Source: Neospora caninum Liverpool (Eukaryota > Apicomplexa > Conoidasida > Eucoccidiorida > Sarcocystidae). From it: a DNA stretch of 64,000 bases. Under the pieces are notes generated by a model that worked only from the letters and a program-made list of their open reading frames with translations, was not told the origin of the DNA and ran no database searches. This document shows positions 11,066-25,100 of this stretch, piece after piece. Each line of letters opens with the position of its first letter. Position 1 is the stretch's first letter. Made by a program: the position numbers and the translations under genes. Location: NCBI RefSeq assembly GCF_000208865.1, contig NC_018393.1, positions 1,550,001 to 1,614,000 on the forward strand. The letters are read 5' to 3'.

Positions 11066-14000
11066 TTTCGTTCAAGCGATGACCGGGATGAAGCAGCAGC
11101 GCTGGACCTGGCGTTATATTGCCACGGTAAAATGAGATTTTGCACGCAAGGCAAACTGCTGGGTCTCGGAGGACTTTGATGACACAGAAAAAACTACAAA
11201 ATGTTATAGACCCCTATTTTCTCCCAAGACAACAGCACACCGCGGGAGCGATTCTCAGGCGGTACGAAGACACTACCAGAAAGTTTCTACAGCTCGTCAG
11301 GACTCAACGGCCTCGCGAGCCTTGGTGAACACATGTCGAGCCAGCGGTAGCACCGTTGGGATGTTTTCTTGCCTTTAAAACTTCTAGGTAACTGTTTACG
11401 CTGAAAAAAACATGCAGATACATTTCAGAAATCAGCCGGTAGCTTTGTCCCCTATAGCCGATACACCTGTCCCGCTATGTCTCAACTCGGCGGTGTCTGC
11501 CGCGGCTTCCTACGGGATATGCCATCGACTGATGCAGGCGCTATGCCGCTAGGGAACGCCAGTATCAGGATGACTGAGTCCCGTTGTTGCTGGCAGGCAC
11601 TTGGCGGGGGACCGTCTCCACCACCTGCGCCTTTTTGGTGAATAAAGATTGGAGCATGTCGTCTTCTCTTCCAACCGGGATCAGTTCGGTGAACTTTCCT
11701 GGTCCACGGCGGTCCCACTTCAGGGAACTGCTGGCCACCGGCCCGGTGTCAGTTGTGCTGCTGCCATGGTAGCTCGACACGTGGATAACAAGAAGCCCAC
11801 AACAAGGGATGAATTCGTTTGAAGACACATTCCCTCGCTGAAGGTGATACTTTGAAGAAAACCCCATCCACTCATGTGCGAAGAACATACTATCACCTTC
11901 CGAGGTTGCAGTGCATGTTGATGTTGAACCGCGTGTAACGACGTCGTGTGCCGACTGGCATGCAAAGTGCTTGAAGCGTAGCGGACCGATCAGCCTATAT
12001 CTCTACAGGCCGGTTCTCATGAACACCTTTCTCTCTTTCACTGTATTTCGAGACATAAGAAGTGACCTCCAGATGGTTGCCGCAGGAAGCCCTTATCAAG
12101 TGGGACCTAGTAATAATGCGTGGTTACCCACCCCCCACTCTAATCCGGATGTTTCCTCTGGAAGGATAAGGATAGCCAGTGTCTGGGTGGCGTCAGTCGA
12201 CAGTCGCGCGCCGCGTCCAACATCGAGATTTGTTAAGACGCACTGTCGCGGGGATGGAGCTTCGTCCCGGCTTTTTGACGGTGCACCGCTTATGCAAAAG
12301 CGCACGGCTTCAAGGAGCGTCCTTCATTCATTGTTCGCCGTTCCACGCGGGATACGTTGAGCAGGAAGAGATGCAGGTGGAGTGCAGTCAGGAAGCAGCT
12401 ATCTCCGGGGGGTGCTCTATAATGCCGCATTGACCGAATGAGCATTTGTCACGTCGCACAGTTCAACCAGGGCACCTGGGGGCGGCCTCGGCTATGGGGA
12501 TGTACGACAATGCAAAACGTGAGAACACACAGCCACTCTGAGAGTCGGTAGCATTTTCGACAGGGCTGATGATGTGTTTTGGGCAGCAGCCGATAGTATC
12601 AGGGGGTAACTGCCCGAGGATCTTCCTGTGTAACTGCTCTCATAGATCATGATTCTTCCACAGGCCTGATGACCGTCAGGAGTTCTTCTTCGTAAGGCGA
12701 TCCGCTTCGTGTGTAGTCAGACGTGTTTTCATCACTATGCGTCACACTTTTTGACAATATTCCCTTCCTCACCTTTATGCGCAGAAAAACTTGTTTGTCC
12801 GCAGGTACATTTATGAGTGTATAATTTTTTTGAACGAACGTACGCAAGCGCGATACACTATGCCCAACAGAACTTTCCACGTGGTCTTCTTCTGGACTGA
12901 ACAATTCAGAAACGTACTGCAGAGGGAGATGAGATCGTACGTACGGCAGAGTGCAGAGCGGGAACTATGGGTAACGTGGCAAAACTAGAGGCTAGTCAAT
13001 CTGGGCCAGTGCTGTTATAGTGTACCCTTTCCCCGTTTTGTTTGGAGGCTGGGGTGGGATTGCGTCGCAGCCACATTTTGCGGTGCACTGTATCAACAAA
13101 CACTCACGGGAACGAACAGATTGATAAAATGAAAAGTGGTACAGTCTACTGGCAGAAAAGATCGGCATGGTTTACAGAACAGCCATGAACCGAAAAACAG
13201 AAGCTGTAAGCAACGAACGCGGGTGAGAGAGTGATGTGCTCCTGGGTGGGCAAGATACACACACATCTGCCCATCTTGTGAATTATAAATTCGCACTTCC
13301 GCTGGTCACTATCCTCTGTAACACTCCTGAAGAATACACACGTGCCGCTCTAAAACACCGCACTGCCCAGGAGGACGGTTGGTTTGGGGTTCGGGATCTT
13401 CTCGGGTAATCCCTAGCGCGAGTGTAGGAGGGAGATGTGACAAAAGAAAGTGCCAAGAACTCATGCAGCGAGCATGCCCGCCTGCACAACAGATTAGGGA
13501 GTACATTTTTACATGCTTCAAAGCAAACATGAAGACCGGTGTGAAATCCAACACTTTTAGCTGTCTTAAGCAGTCCAGTTGTTTCCAATCAAGAACATTC
13601 TCTCAAGAGACATTGACTGCCTAAACAGAGTTCAGATGTGTTCCTGTTTACGGCTTCAGGACACGCACACCTTCTTGCCCTCCTTCGAAGACAGGCTCCG
13701 CAGTCCATCTCCCTACGGCGATTGTCCACCGGGAAGAGACCCCATGAAGGAAGGCTATTGCGGCTGTTTGCGCAACGGAACCAATCCAAATCACCATAGC
13801 TTTCCATGGGTACTGGTCCCTGCCACCAGGACACCTCCGTAGAACGGCATTCAATTACCCTGTGTAACGCATAGGGATGTAGCTACCGTTCGATGGCCAC
13901 GGAACAGGTTGGGACGTGACGCCGACGTCCGGTAGCTAACAGGCCGAACCAATGATGATATCACGACGTTAATTTTACGTCGGCTGTGGAAATACGTTCC

Positions 14001-16135
14001 CTGGTACGTTCGGGCCGGCGACTATCAAGTAGACATGGCTGCCCGTTGGGCTCCGGGAACCGGGAAGTTCCTTTTTTGTCCAACCCTATGTTGGCGTATA
14101 CGCATCACACAAAACACCGGTGACACTCATTTCGCGTCGAACCGTTTTGTGGTACTAAACGCGTTTCGAACCACACACACGAACTTGTGCTCTACACGGC
14201 AAGTACGCAGGGTTGCCGGTGGTAAACGTACTTGGCTTTCTGTGATCTGTCACACTTTTTGTACCGCATACCTGAACGGTCGTCGCATGTCCGGGTTTAG
14301 TGAAAGTGACATACAATTGCAGGAAGAATGGAGCTGTTGGAGAGGTTACGCCTTTCAGGGTGGATAGCTACAAAAAGCACCCGTCGCGGTCTCACTGGGT
14401 AGCTGCAGCGTCCCACCCACTTTAACTATCGAAGCAGACGACGTAAAATGGTTCGAACCTCGTGCGGCATTCGCGGGCCTTCCATTCCGCAGACAGAGCA
14501 AGAAGGCTCTGAGAGGGGAAATTACGGTTTTTTCCGTAGTGGCAAGACCTGCGTGTCCGATGGAAAGTTCGTGCGTGAGATGGGTGTTCTCGTAGACCTC
14601 TGGCTGTCAACCAGGTATGCGCTTCTTCGCCCCATTCCCTGCCCGCGTCTTCTTCAACGAGAGGGAACCACCCCAGCGAAGGCGTGACGGGGGAGGAAGG
14701 CGACGTCTCACAGTGTGGCGGCGCCCTCACCTGCGTTCTCTGCAGCTTCCTGGTCTCTCTCCCGTGTTGATTGCCTTTGCCTCTTTCGATGAACTCTGTG
14801 CCTCCCGCAAGACTTTTTTTCGACCTTTTTTGCCCGCGGAGGGGAAGAAAAAAAACCAGCGTGAGGAAGGCCCAGACAAACTAACAGCTACGGCAGACGG
14901 AGATGCCACCACCACCCCCCGTCCCATCCTGTGTTTACATGCCCCCGCTCGCTGTACCCGAAGATTTTAGATTGTTGCGCCTGCAGAGAGGAGTGGCTGC
15001 AGCAGAATCGCGGGTGTTCGAATTTTGCGAGGGCAGCAGCAGTCGAGAACAGCGCTCTGAACCACAGAGAGGCGGTGGCGTTTTCGGGATATTGTGTCTC
15101 TCTGTGATGACTTTGTAATCTAACTTCTTCGTCCTGCGGGAACGATTTTGCCGTTTATTCGTATGATACTTCTTGTGACGTCGCCTTTTTGCGGCCATTT
15201 TCGTCTCGTGGCGACATTTTGCTCACAACTTCTCCCGCTCTCTCCCGCGTCCATTCGGCCACATGCACACCAGGCACGGAGCAGGAGAGACATCGACATC
15301 TACTTCTCAACAAGGTCCTTTGTGGTGGCAGGCAATCTCAGGTTGTCGCTACATATCCCGACGATCGCGTCTCTGAGTTCTTTTTCTTTGATTGCTTCCA
15401 CCACCCCTGAGAGAACGGGGCGGGATGCCGCATCGAGAACCTGCGATAGAGTGCCTTTTTGTAGGGTCAGAAACCATGTGCTTTGTCGTGCCTAGGCCGG
15501 GCACCGTCGTCACTCGTACTCGCTTACTAACCAGTTGCTGGGATTAACTCCCGCAGGAACTTGCTCTGAAACCCCGGCATCCACACGGACCGACTGTCTC
15601 GTGTTTCAAGACGGTTTTTTGTAGAGGTGCCTGAGAGGTCGGACCATTTGGCCGCCGAATTCTCGCATCACCCAACTGTACATCGTTTGCTGTTTCGACT
15701 GTCTTAGCGTTGCGTCTGGGACACAGATCGGTACTTGTCCCGTTTCTGAACCGCGAAACTTGTTCCACGTATCGAAGTAATCAAAGACACACTACGTCGT
15801 TCGCCAGGTTTGGGGAGTATCGCGAGGCGGGTGTCTTTCCTCGTGTCTTACCCGGTCGCAAGTGTTGGGTTTCCTTTGTTAGAAAGTCTTTCGCGCGAGC
15901 GAGCTGGACCGTCCGCACCGTGCTCTACAGGAGCGAACGAGCAAGCGGTCTCTTGCCTCTTCGCTCGTCCCCTGGCTCCTCTGGGTTCAAGTTCGTACAC
16001 AGCCGTGGTCCGAATCGGCAGCGGCAGGGATGTTTGAAATTTCCTCACGTTTTGGGGCCGTTCAAGAAACACTGGGCCAGCGTGTGTGACTCTCCTCGGA
16101 CGCCTTTGATCTGCGAAAGTCTGTAGGACCAGCAC
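11066..16135. other. Intergenic, with a short mitochondrial-like element
   Basis: About 5 kb without a supported gene. Besides the element at 13541-13580 it shows only short open frames without coding bias. From about 15,150 the plus strand becomes pyrimidine-rich, which fits a 5' untranslated region or promoter of the RSF1-like gene that starts at 16136; an in-frame TAG just upstream supports that start. Confidence 0.55.
13541..13580 (-). repeat. Copy of the mitochondrial-associated element
   Basis: The reverse complement of this segment matches 22197-22234 over 38 bases without a mismatch (core GGACTGCTTAAGACAGCTAA). At 22.2 kb the same sequence abuts a cox1 fragment, so this is probably another nuclear copy of mitochondrial DNA or of the repeat that accompanies such insertions. 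Confidence 0.7.
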
Positions 16136-19100
16136 ATGCAGCTGCAGCAAGGTGTGGGTTCAGGCGCGGGAGCGCCGTCTTCTCGTCTGCCTGGAGGATG
16201 CACTGACACCAGCCTCTCTCATCCGGCTCTGTCCAGCGGCGCGTCGTTCTCGTCCTCGGCCTTTTCTGGAGCGACTTCCTCCCCGGACAAAACTCCTGAC
16301 CTATGCGCTGGCATCATGCAGCAGACACACTTCCCCGGTCAAGTCCCCCTTTCTCAACCCCCTCCACAAATGCAGGCGCATCAACCGCAGCCCTTCCAAG
16401 TGTTCCCCCAGCAGGCGTACCTGCCTCCTCTGACCCCGTCCCCTTCCGACGTTTCTTCCCCAACAGGCCTCCCGCAGTCGGCGGCAGCTGCGTCGAGTGC
16501 GTGCACGGGGGCGCCCGCGTCCGTGGCGCGCGCAGCGCCCCGACGATCTCGAGCGGAACGCGGTCGGCCGTCGGCAACTCGAAATCCGCGACCTCAAGAA
16601 GACATTTACAAGCGCACGTACAGCAGCGTGAGTCGCAGTTCTCGACGGAAAGCGGATCCGTCTGGCGACGGAAGTTCCGGACCGGGGTTCGACGGCACCT
16701 CAGAGACAGAAGCTGCTGACGCCTCCTCGTCGATGTCAGGCGACTCTTTTCCTCACCTCGCTTCCGGGGGTGGCGAGAGCGACGCCCGATCCTACGCGCC
16801 TGCCTCTCCACCCGTGCCTGTCGACCCTGCCTCTTCTGTTCATCGAAATAGCTTCGACTGCTCAGGCGGAAACGCCTCGCAGAACCCCACCGGCGACGCG
16901 GAAGCCGCATCGCCACCGATGCGAAGCGTCGGCGCGGGCCAGCCAGGCCAGGCCGACGAAGCCGGCGCCCAGCAGGGACAGTCTCCCGGAGCGGGAGGCG
17001 CTCCGGGAGTCCCAGGGACGCGCCCGAGCTGGAAACGGAGACCTACGCGGCGACGTGAAGGCCTGCGGCTGAGGCCCCTGGACGACCAAGAAGAGCGCGT
17101 CCTCCCGGACGGGAAACTGTATGCATATCTGCTCCAGGTGCGAAGCCGTTCACCGAAGCGTGTACAGTCTTGCGACACGCTGAATGCATGCACAACGGCC
17201 CCACTGTATATGGGATTCGAGAACGAGAACGCCGCGTGCACATGCGCGTTTTCCGTATCTGTGTAGACGTACTGCGTTTTCCTCGACTGCCCACCATATC
17301 CCTAGACACGATCTTCTCGACTCGCTCCATTTTGGTCCAAGGATTTGGCTTCGAGCAACACACACGTTCGTTTCGGTGTGTAGCCTTCGCTGTCTTACTG
17401 TCGTTTTTGCCTGTCGATTCAGTAGCTCTCTGGGCTCCTCCGAATTTTGAGTCTCGCGTGCTCCACTTCTTCCCTGTTCTTTTTCCGGTGCCGATGCCAC
17501 CCATTCACAGCGTGTTGCTTCCCGTTTCGCGGGGCTCAAGGATGTCTCCCTTTCCCCTTCTCCGTTCGTTTTCGCATCTGTTGTGGTCTCCGTTGCTCCT
17601 TTCTGCGTCTGCTTGGTCTCTCCCCCTTCTCCCGTTTCGATCTGCGCTGTCTGTTTTCTTCGCGAAGATGCCTCTCCAGCCCTTTCCTGCTCGCCTCTTT
17701 CTCGGTCGTGCCGCGATATTTTTTGGCGGGCTCTGCCCCTTTATTTGCTTGTGCTCTGTTCCTCTCGTGTGCCGGCAGCGCGACAAGTTGGCGTACAATC
17801 TCTGGCGCAAAGAGCTGCAGCGGGTGTCGGAAGAGACAGGGTGCGCAGTGCCCGGGGAAGGCGCGCAGGCCGCGGGCGCAGCCGGCGCGCTCGCCGGTGC
17901 GGCAGTGGGCGGGGGCCGTCAAAGGAAGAGGAAGGAAAACGCGTCGACTCTTGAGCCTCCGCGTCGTCTCCTTCGGACACTTCGGCCAGAGGACGAGTTT
18001 TCCTGGGAGGAGTTGAACCCCGAGGGCGTTCTCGTCGACCTCCCGTCTGCAGGGGAGACACCTGGGGCTCCAGATGGCGAGGCGACAGGCGCGAAGGTGG
18101 AGACCGACACGGCCGACGGTGTGGCAGATGCGGACGCAGAGGGCCAGAGCGTGAAGGAGGAAAAAGAGATCAGTCCGCCGGTGTGTGGAGATGGAGAGAC
18201 CAATGAAGCAGGGCGAAGAGAAGGAAAGGAAGAAGAAGAGGACAGCCGAGAAGAGGACGAGGCGAAAGTAAGCGGAGGCAACTTGAAACAAGCAGGCGAA
18301 CGGACACGAAGGAAGAACGCACGCCCGAGAGAGGATCTCGGGTGGATTTGCGAGGAGTGAACGCTGACTCGGGCTGAACGCTACCGGCTGGTTGTGCTTT
18401 TCTGGGCACTGTGCAGTACACGTGTCTGCTGGTTCTCGGCTGTTTTCCTTTTTTGCGCGCGTTCCGTGGATTCGTGACCTGACGTTCCGTGAAAGTGCGT
18501 CGGCTTGCGTCGTTCCATAGCGGGGGCATGCAGAACGGACCATTTCCCCCGCGAGGCGTGTCGCCTCGAGGCCGTTCGCCCTGTCCGCGCACGATCCTCG
18601 ACGCTGCGTTTGGCCTCAGCACCTGTCTCCGACTGTATCCCCCTTTTGTTCTCTTTGCCTTCCCGCGCGACTGCTGCACTCCCTTTCTCAGAAGTATCAT
18701 CTCGAGCCGTACGACGTGTCTCTGGAGGAAGAGGAGGAACGCTGCCTCCCGCTGCAGATGCCCAACGGAGTCCAGAGACGGAAAGACGACATGAGTGTGG
18801 CGGGTGAGAAAGACGTCTGCGTGCGTTTTTCCTGCGGAGACAGACGACGCTCGTTCACGTCCGTGACCCCCCGACAGGGTTCCGTTTCCTGCCGCTGTTC
18901 TCTCTTGTCTGCGGGGTGCACGTCTCGCTTTTTTCCCCCTCCTCGCCCGCGGCTGAAACCACCGTCTTCTCTCCGCTGCGATTGCCGTCGCCGGAGCCGA
19001 TACATGCACGAGTTCGAAGTTTGCTGTGTGAGTTTTCGGCTCGCCGCGTTCTCGACGCGTGGCAGGCATCGTTTACCTTCTTGTTCCTCGTCTGTTTTGC

Positions 19101-22100
19101 GCTGCAGTGGAGGAAAACCCTCACTGGGTCATCATCTGTCGCTTCCTCTCGTTCTTTGGAGCGACGATCGCGATGGAAGACTGGACCTTCGCGGCTGTGC
19201 GAGAAATGGTGGAGGCGCCGGTAAGCGTTCCCAGCAACCCCGCCGGCTAGCGCATGCATTTTTTCCTAAGCGGGAATCCTCTCGCTCGGGCACATGAGCC
19301 GCACGAAGGCGGCAAGGGGCGGTGATGCGCATGCGTGGAAACATCCCGCGCCCAGACATAAACATGCAGTACTATAAATATAAAAATGCGTGTGAATGCA
19401 GCAACAAATTGTGTATAAGACACGCCTGTAGGTGTGCGAATGTATATATATATATATATATTTACGCATTTGGATGGGCATGCAGTTCCAAGGTGAATAG
19501 AGAAGGCGGAGCCGTGGTAGACGGGTTGAGATTGAGGGGCCTTGTGGCGAGTGTTGCATGCTTGTGTCTTTGCAAAGTGTACTGCGTGGTCTTCTCTGTC
19601 GACACCGAACTGGAGGAGAGAGATGCTGGGATCTTTTTCCTCAGCAACGACGGATTTCCGGCGTTCTTTGGTCTCAGGAATCTACGGAGTTTGGCGCGAG
19701 GTTTTTCTCGCGCATTTCAGCGCTGTTTGGCCGGCGCTACACTCCCGGTAAGACGGCGCAGAAGTCTTCACCCAGGACTTCCCTGCAAATGAGATTCGTA
19801 AACGCAGACTGTTGCATAGGTAGTGGCATACCTATATGAATAGATATAGGATAGGGCTATCGAATCTGCATGCGACTGATCAATAGGGAGCACATAAGCA
19901 CAACATTTGTCTCTTTTTGCCTTATAGACAGGTGCGTCGAGTCAGGTGTCGCTCAGAGTTTCAATCCTGTCCGCCTTGTGGGAAGCAGGATGCGGACGCA
20001 TTTCATTTCTGAGACGCACTCTCCCGCTGAGACTTTCGGGCAGTAGCGCATGCGGCGCTTGAAGCCATTTTCGCTTTCGCTGATGCCGGAGACACAAGAG
20101 GCGCCTTCCACAAACGCGAGATGGTCCCCCTAACGGTGAGGTCCGGGGCTCGGCCGTTGCCGCATGCACAAGGGCCACGTTCTTGCTTTCTGCATGCAGG
20201 CAACAATCTCGTCCGGTTTCTGTGCAAGATGCTCGACGAAAGAGACGGGACTGACTTCAACGCCCTATTCCCTCTCGACATCAACCCTTTCACTGTTCGC
20301 ACGTGGGAGGAGGTTCGACCGTATCAGGTGAGCTCTCGTCTCTTCTTCAGTGATCGAACTGCGGCTGCCTCTCGTTCAGCTGTCTCGTCTGTGCCTTCGA
20401 GCTCTTTATACACGGTGCATCTTCTTTTTGCTTCTTGCTGGCTGGCATCCGCTGATGTCGTTTTTCTTTTCTGTTTGACTTTGGATCCCTTGTCACTTCT
20501 CTCGGCCTTCGCGTTCGTCCTTCGGGGTGTTGATCTGCTTCCCCGGCGCCTCTCCTCGTCTCCGTCTTCTCCCTCTCCGTGTGCCTCTTCTGCCGTCCTT
20601 TTCGTCTCTTGTGTCCTTGCTTGTCACACGCTCCGCAGTACTGAGCCTCATGTTGCCTTCGCTGGTCACGTCCTTCTCGCACGTTTCTCTTCTCTTCAGT
20701 GGCGTTCGTCGCGTTTTCGCTTTCGCGTTGCTTTTCGCGAGAGAGCGTTTTCGTGTCCCTTCTTCCGGTTTTCTTCAGCGACTGCGAGTGATGCGTCTCT
20801 TGGTCAACCGGGCCGTCGGCGAGTCTACAGCTATTCAGCATTTCGTCGGTAAGCCTTGCTTTGTCGCCCAGATTTCCTCTCCCTTTCACTCGCCGTTTCT
20901 TCCTTGCCTTTTTTGGCACGCGCTGTTTTGCCTTGCCTGACGGGAGATCTGGTCTCTTCTCTCGCCCTGTTTCTCTTTCTGAGATGCGATGCGGCGTAGG
21001 TCGCGATGTGCCGTGCTTCGGCATGCATGTGAACCTGGATAGACTCCCGTCTCCCCTTCTCTCGTCGGCCTTCTCGCTGGGCTCCATTTCGTCATCCACG
21101 CCACAGCCTTTTTTGACCGTTCTTCCTCGAGCCTCTCTCTCGTGACTTGTGCCGTATTCAAAGCTGTCTTCACCTGTGTCCTGGTACCGCTGCCTGGTTT
21201 TCCGCATGCAGAGGGACTGCGAGACGAAAAGCTGGAGGAGCTTCGAGATGGAAGTTTCTACGTCGACGCGGATGGGTACATCTACTGGTTTATTCGGGAA
21301 CCGCAGAGTACTGGCCTTCGCTTCTACAAGGTAATGAAGACACAAAGGAAACTGTTCTGCCCGCGTGCTTTCCAAAGCGCCTGGTCGCACACAACGGGCA
21401 CTGTAAAATCATCTGCGGGCTCTTTCCAGGAAAAGCTGGATTTGTTAGCGCGCTGCACTGTTACAGCCCTTCTAGCGTCGCATCCGGGTTAGGCACCTGC
21501 ACATGTAAACCGGTACACTTCGACATCGGCGTGGAGACGCTCTCTGGCGAAGAAGCCGGGCGGTTTTCTGGGGTGCATGCAGGCATCGACACAGACGGTG
21601 TGAGAAAAAAGAAAGCGGAGGGGAGAACGGGAGACGTTTCTCAGCGTGGCTTGGCGGCCTCGCGCTCTGTAGTGCAGTCGGAACGCAGCTGGGACCACTG
21701 CTGTCTTACCTTTGCAGGAAGACCAACGAGAAGGGACGTATGAACTTCTGGCGTCCAGTGAAGAGGAATTGACGCAGTTCATCGAGAGTCTCCAGGTGCG
21801 TTTGTGCGTTCCGCTGCTTTGCGTCTTCCACACTCATAGCCTTCCGCGCCTCTCTCGTGCCTTCCGCGCCTCTCTTGAGTCTTTGCTGGGAGTCTCGTGC
21901 AAGGGAGTGTAAGGGAGGCGTCCACCGAAAACAAACGTCGGCGCCACGGAAGGATTTCGCTGTTTCGTCGTGAGGTACCCTGTGTATCTGATTTCTTTGC
22001 GAGGCCCGCGTGCGTCCGGGCGCGTGTTGTCTCTGCGCTCCTGTCTGCCGAGAGAGACAGCTGGGCCGCTGGATGTCAGCTTGCCTCTGCTTTCGCGCGT

Positions 22101-25100
22101 CCACTGCATTTTGAAGACGCAGGATCCCGCGAGTGCAGATTGGATCGCGCACTTTAGTATCTGGTGTTCTTTATGATTGCTGTACACCACCACCCCACTG
22201 GACTGCTTAAGACAGCTAAAAGTGTTGGATTTCAATATCCTACTACATTAAGGTTATTCCACATCGGTTATGTTCTAGGCGTAGTATATGGATAACTGTT
22301 ATCACTCGTATTAACAGCGAGAGAAAACTACTACTCAGATTGTCGTACGCTTAGCTGGTATCATGTTCCTTTTCTTACCGATGCATATTCTTGGATGTAA
22401 CGCGATGCCAGACTACCCTGATGTTTGTTCTCTTCATGACGTGGCGCGTTCCACGGCGCGTGACCGCCCTCTGGTGTGGTGCGCAGGCTCAAGCGACGCC
22501 CGACTCCGTTTTCATTGACATGCTCCAGCAACAGGCGCAGGAATTCCGCCTGGCTGCCGCCACGCTGCTGCTCCGCCAACAGCAGCAACGCCAGCAAGAG
22601 CAGCGACAACAGGCGCTGCAAATTCGCATGCGTAAGTCGCGCATGCGCGTTCTTTGGTCGCGGGAAGCTTTTTGCGGAGAAAACCGGGAGAAGCAAGAAA
22701 ACACGCGCGTCCCGATGTGGGGGGGTGGGGGGGGGGGACCGCACTAAAAAGGAGTTTCACGGTCGAAGCGCGCTCTTCGCGTGTCGCGGATCTTCCTGCG
22801 CGCGGGGGTCAGGTTGTTTTGGGACGCGTCACCTTCCCCGCTTTGTTTCCCGTGCTGCGGGAACTCCGCGTTTGCATGCAGAAGCAGCCGCTGCCGGCGG
22901 CCTGGACGCCTCCACAGTCGGCCTCACCAACGCCGCGACTCCAGGCATCGGCCCAGGCGCTGGCGCCGTCGACTCCGCGGGGCCCTTCCAGGATGCCTTC
23001 GCCGCAGGCAGCGGAGCTCTCGGCGGAGAAGCTGCTGGATGCCCGATCGAGGTACCAGCCCCGCAAATGCACACAAATCCACGGCTATCCACACACTGTG
23101 CATACACTCACAGAGAAGTACACATATACATGTGTTTTGTACGCGCGAACGTCTATATTCATTTGCATATTTGCATCTATGTGGTCGCAGATATGTCCAC
23201 ATAAACATACAGATAGACGCATACATATATATATATATATATACAGATGCGGACAACAGTTCACGTGCGTCTTTAGGGAGATATATATGCCTGCTGGTGT
23301 GCATCGCACCTTACTCCCGATGTCAAATGACGTAGAATTCGTGGTGAAACAACGACTTCCTCAGTCTTTTGTCAGGGGGTTTGCTTGCTCGACAGACCGC
23401 GTTCTCCCCACAGAGGCCTACCGGTGCACCGTGTACGGCTGGACGTACGCCCCGCACTCTGCTGCTCGGTTTCTGTTTTCTTCCCTTCTGGGCGACCGCT
23501 ATGTCTGCATCTGATCTGTGGCCGGGAAAAACCCGAGCTCTTCCCGCGCCCGTCTCGAACGGAGGTGTTTCGTGACGGCCCTGTGCGTCCGTTTGCCTTT
23601 CCTGGTGTCCTTTCTGTGCGTTCTTCGCCACGCGTGCACATATCAGAGCGTGCGTTTGCTTCCACAGTATCGCATCATGATGAGAAATCGCCTCCGCGGC
23701 CCCCGAGAACGAGGCACTCGCTTGCAAGCGCGAACGCAGCGCATCGAGATGGTGAGACGCTTTCCGTCTCTCTTGCAATGTTCAGTTTACCTGTTCGTGT
23801 CCGCGTCGGTGCCTCTTGCCCGTGTCGTCTGTTGGCGTTGTGTGCACTCTCGCGTTCTCCCTCTCGAAAGACTCTCCCTTTCCGCGACGTTCTTTCGCCG
23901 TTGTCTCCCCACTTTTCTTTCTCTGCGCCACGACGGCGCTCTCAGCCTCGACTCCACGGCATGCCACCGACTCTGGACTCCGCAGTGTTGTGCCTTTTCT
24001 CTCTCGTGTTTGGCTTCTTTGCTGGATCTTTGCGGCTGTGTGTGTCTCCTCCCTGTCGTGTGTGTTTTCCAGCAACAGTTGGAAGCCAGCACGCCGTCAG
24101 TTGAGGGGTTTGGCGGTGTTGAGGGGTCTTCCGCTTCGCCTGCGCAAGCTACCACTCCGTTGTTTCTGTCCCCCTTCTCTTCCGCTGTGGGGCCGTCTGG
24201 GTCCGGCGCCATGAGCTCGTCGTCTCACCTCTCTTCGCTCGCGTCGCTCCCGACTCCGCCTGCCTTGGGGTCTGCTTCGCCCTTCCTCCCCTCTGTGGGC
24301 GCCTCGGCCTCGTCTCTGTCGTCCGGCTCCTTCTCCTTCCTGCCGTCTTCGTCTCCTCCGCCGTTCTCGTCCTCAGCGAACCCGCCGTACTCGCTCTCGT
24401 TTTCTCTCGCCTCGGCCGCCTCAGCCGCCGCCTCGTCCGGCGGGGGGACGCCCGCAGCGGCTGCAGCGGCTGCGGCGGCGCTCGCGGCGGGCGCCGCTGC
24501 GGCGGGGGGAAGTGGGGGCGGAACGGCGGCGCCGATTCTGCCGCACTGTCCGCTGTTGATATCCACGTCGTCTCTCCAGAACGCACTGTCTCCGTTCTTC
24601 GCACTCAGCAGCCAGACCGAGAAGGAGACGCGCGAGAAGGGGCCGCGAAAGGCTGGCGACAAGAAGGGCCGAAGAGCCTTTACGTTGCCGCCGCTCTGGG
24701 GCTTAAAGGGTGGACAGAGTCTCGGAGCCTCTCAGCTGATGGCGGGGAACGCGATCTACGCGGCGCTTCATCTAGCGCTGATGACCTACCCGGCAGCCTT
24801 CGACTCGGGCGCGTCGCCCCAGTCTCTGCGGGAGGCGGACGAAGAAGGCCTCGACCGCGAGGGCGAAGCCGGCGCACAGAGCGCGGCGGGGCCGGAGGAC
24901 GAGGGCGCCGATGCGCGGCGCGAGGAGGAGAAGAAGGACGAGAAGCCCGTTGGAGACCGGCGCCGCATGGAGGAAAACCTGCGCCGTGGAGAGTCGATTC
25001 GCTTCGCCGTCCAAGACCGGCTGCTGAAGAACATCGGACGCACCGTCGACCTTCTCGAAGACTTGCGGGAGGCCGCAGCGCGCGGCGAAGAGGAAGAGGG

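Noticed and set aside
23414..23470. Possible exon after the strong acceptor CTCCCCACAG in an RSF1-like intron
   Set aside because: Its length breaks the phase between exon 12 and exon 13, which already join in phase, and the donor is poor.
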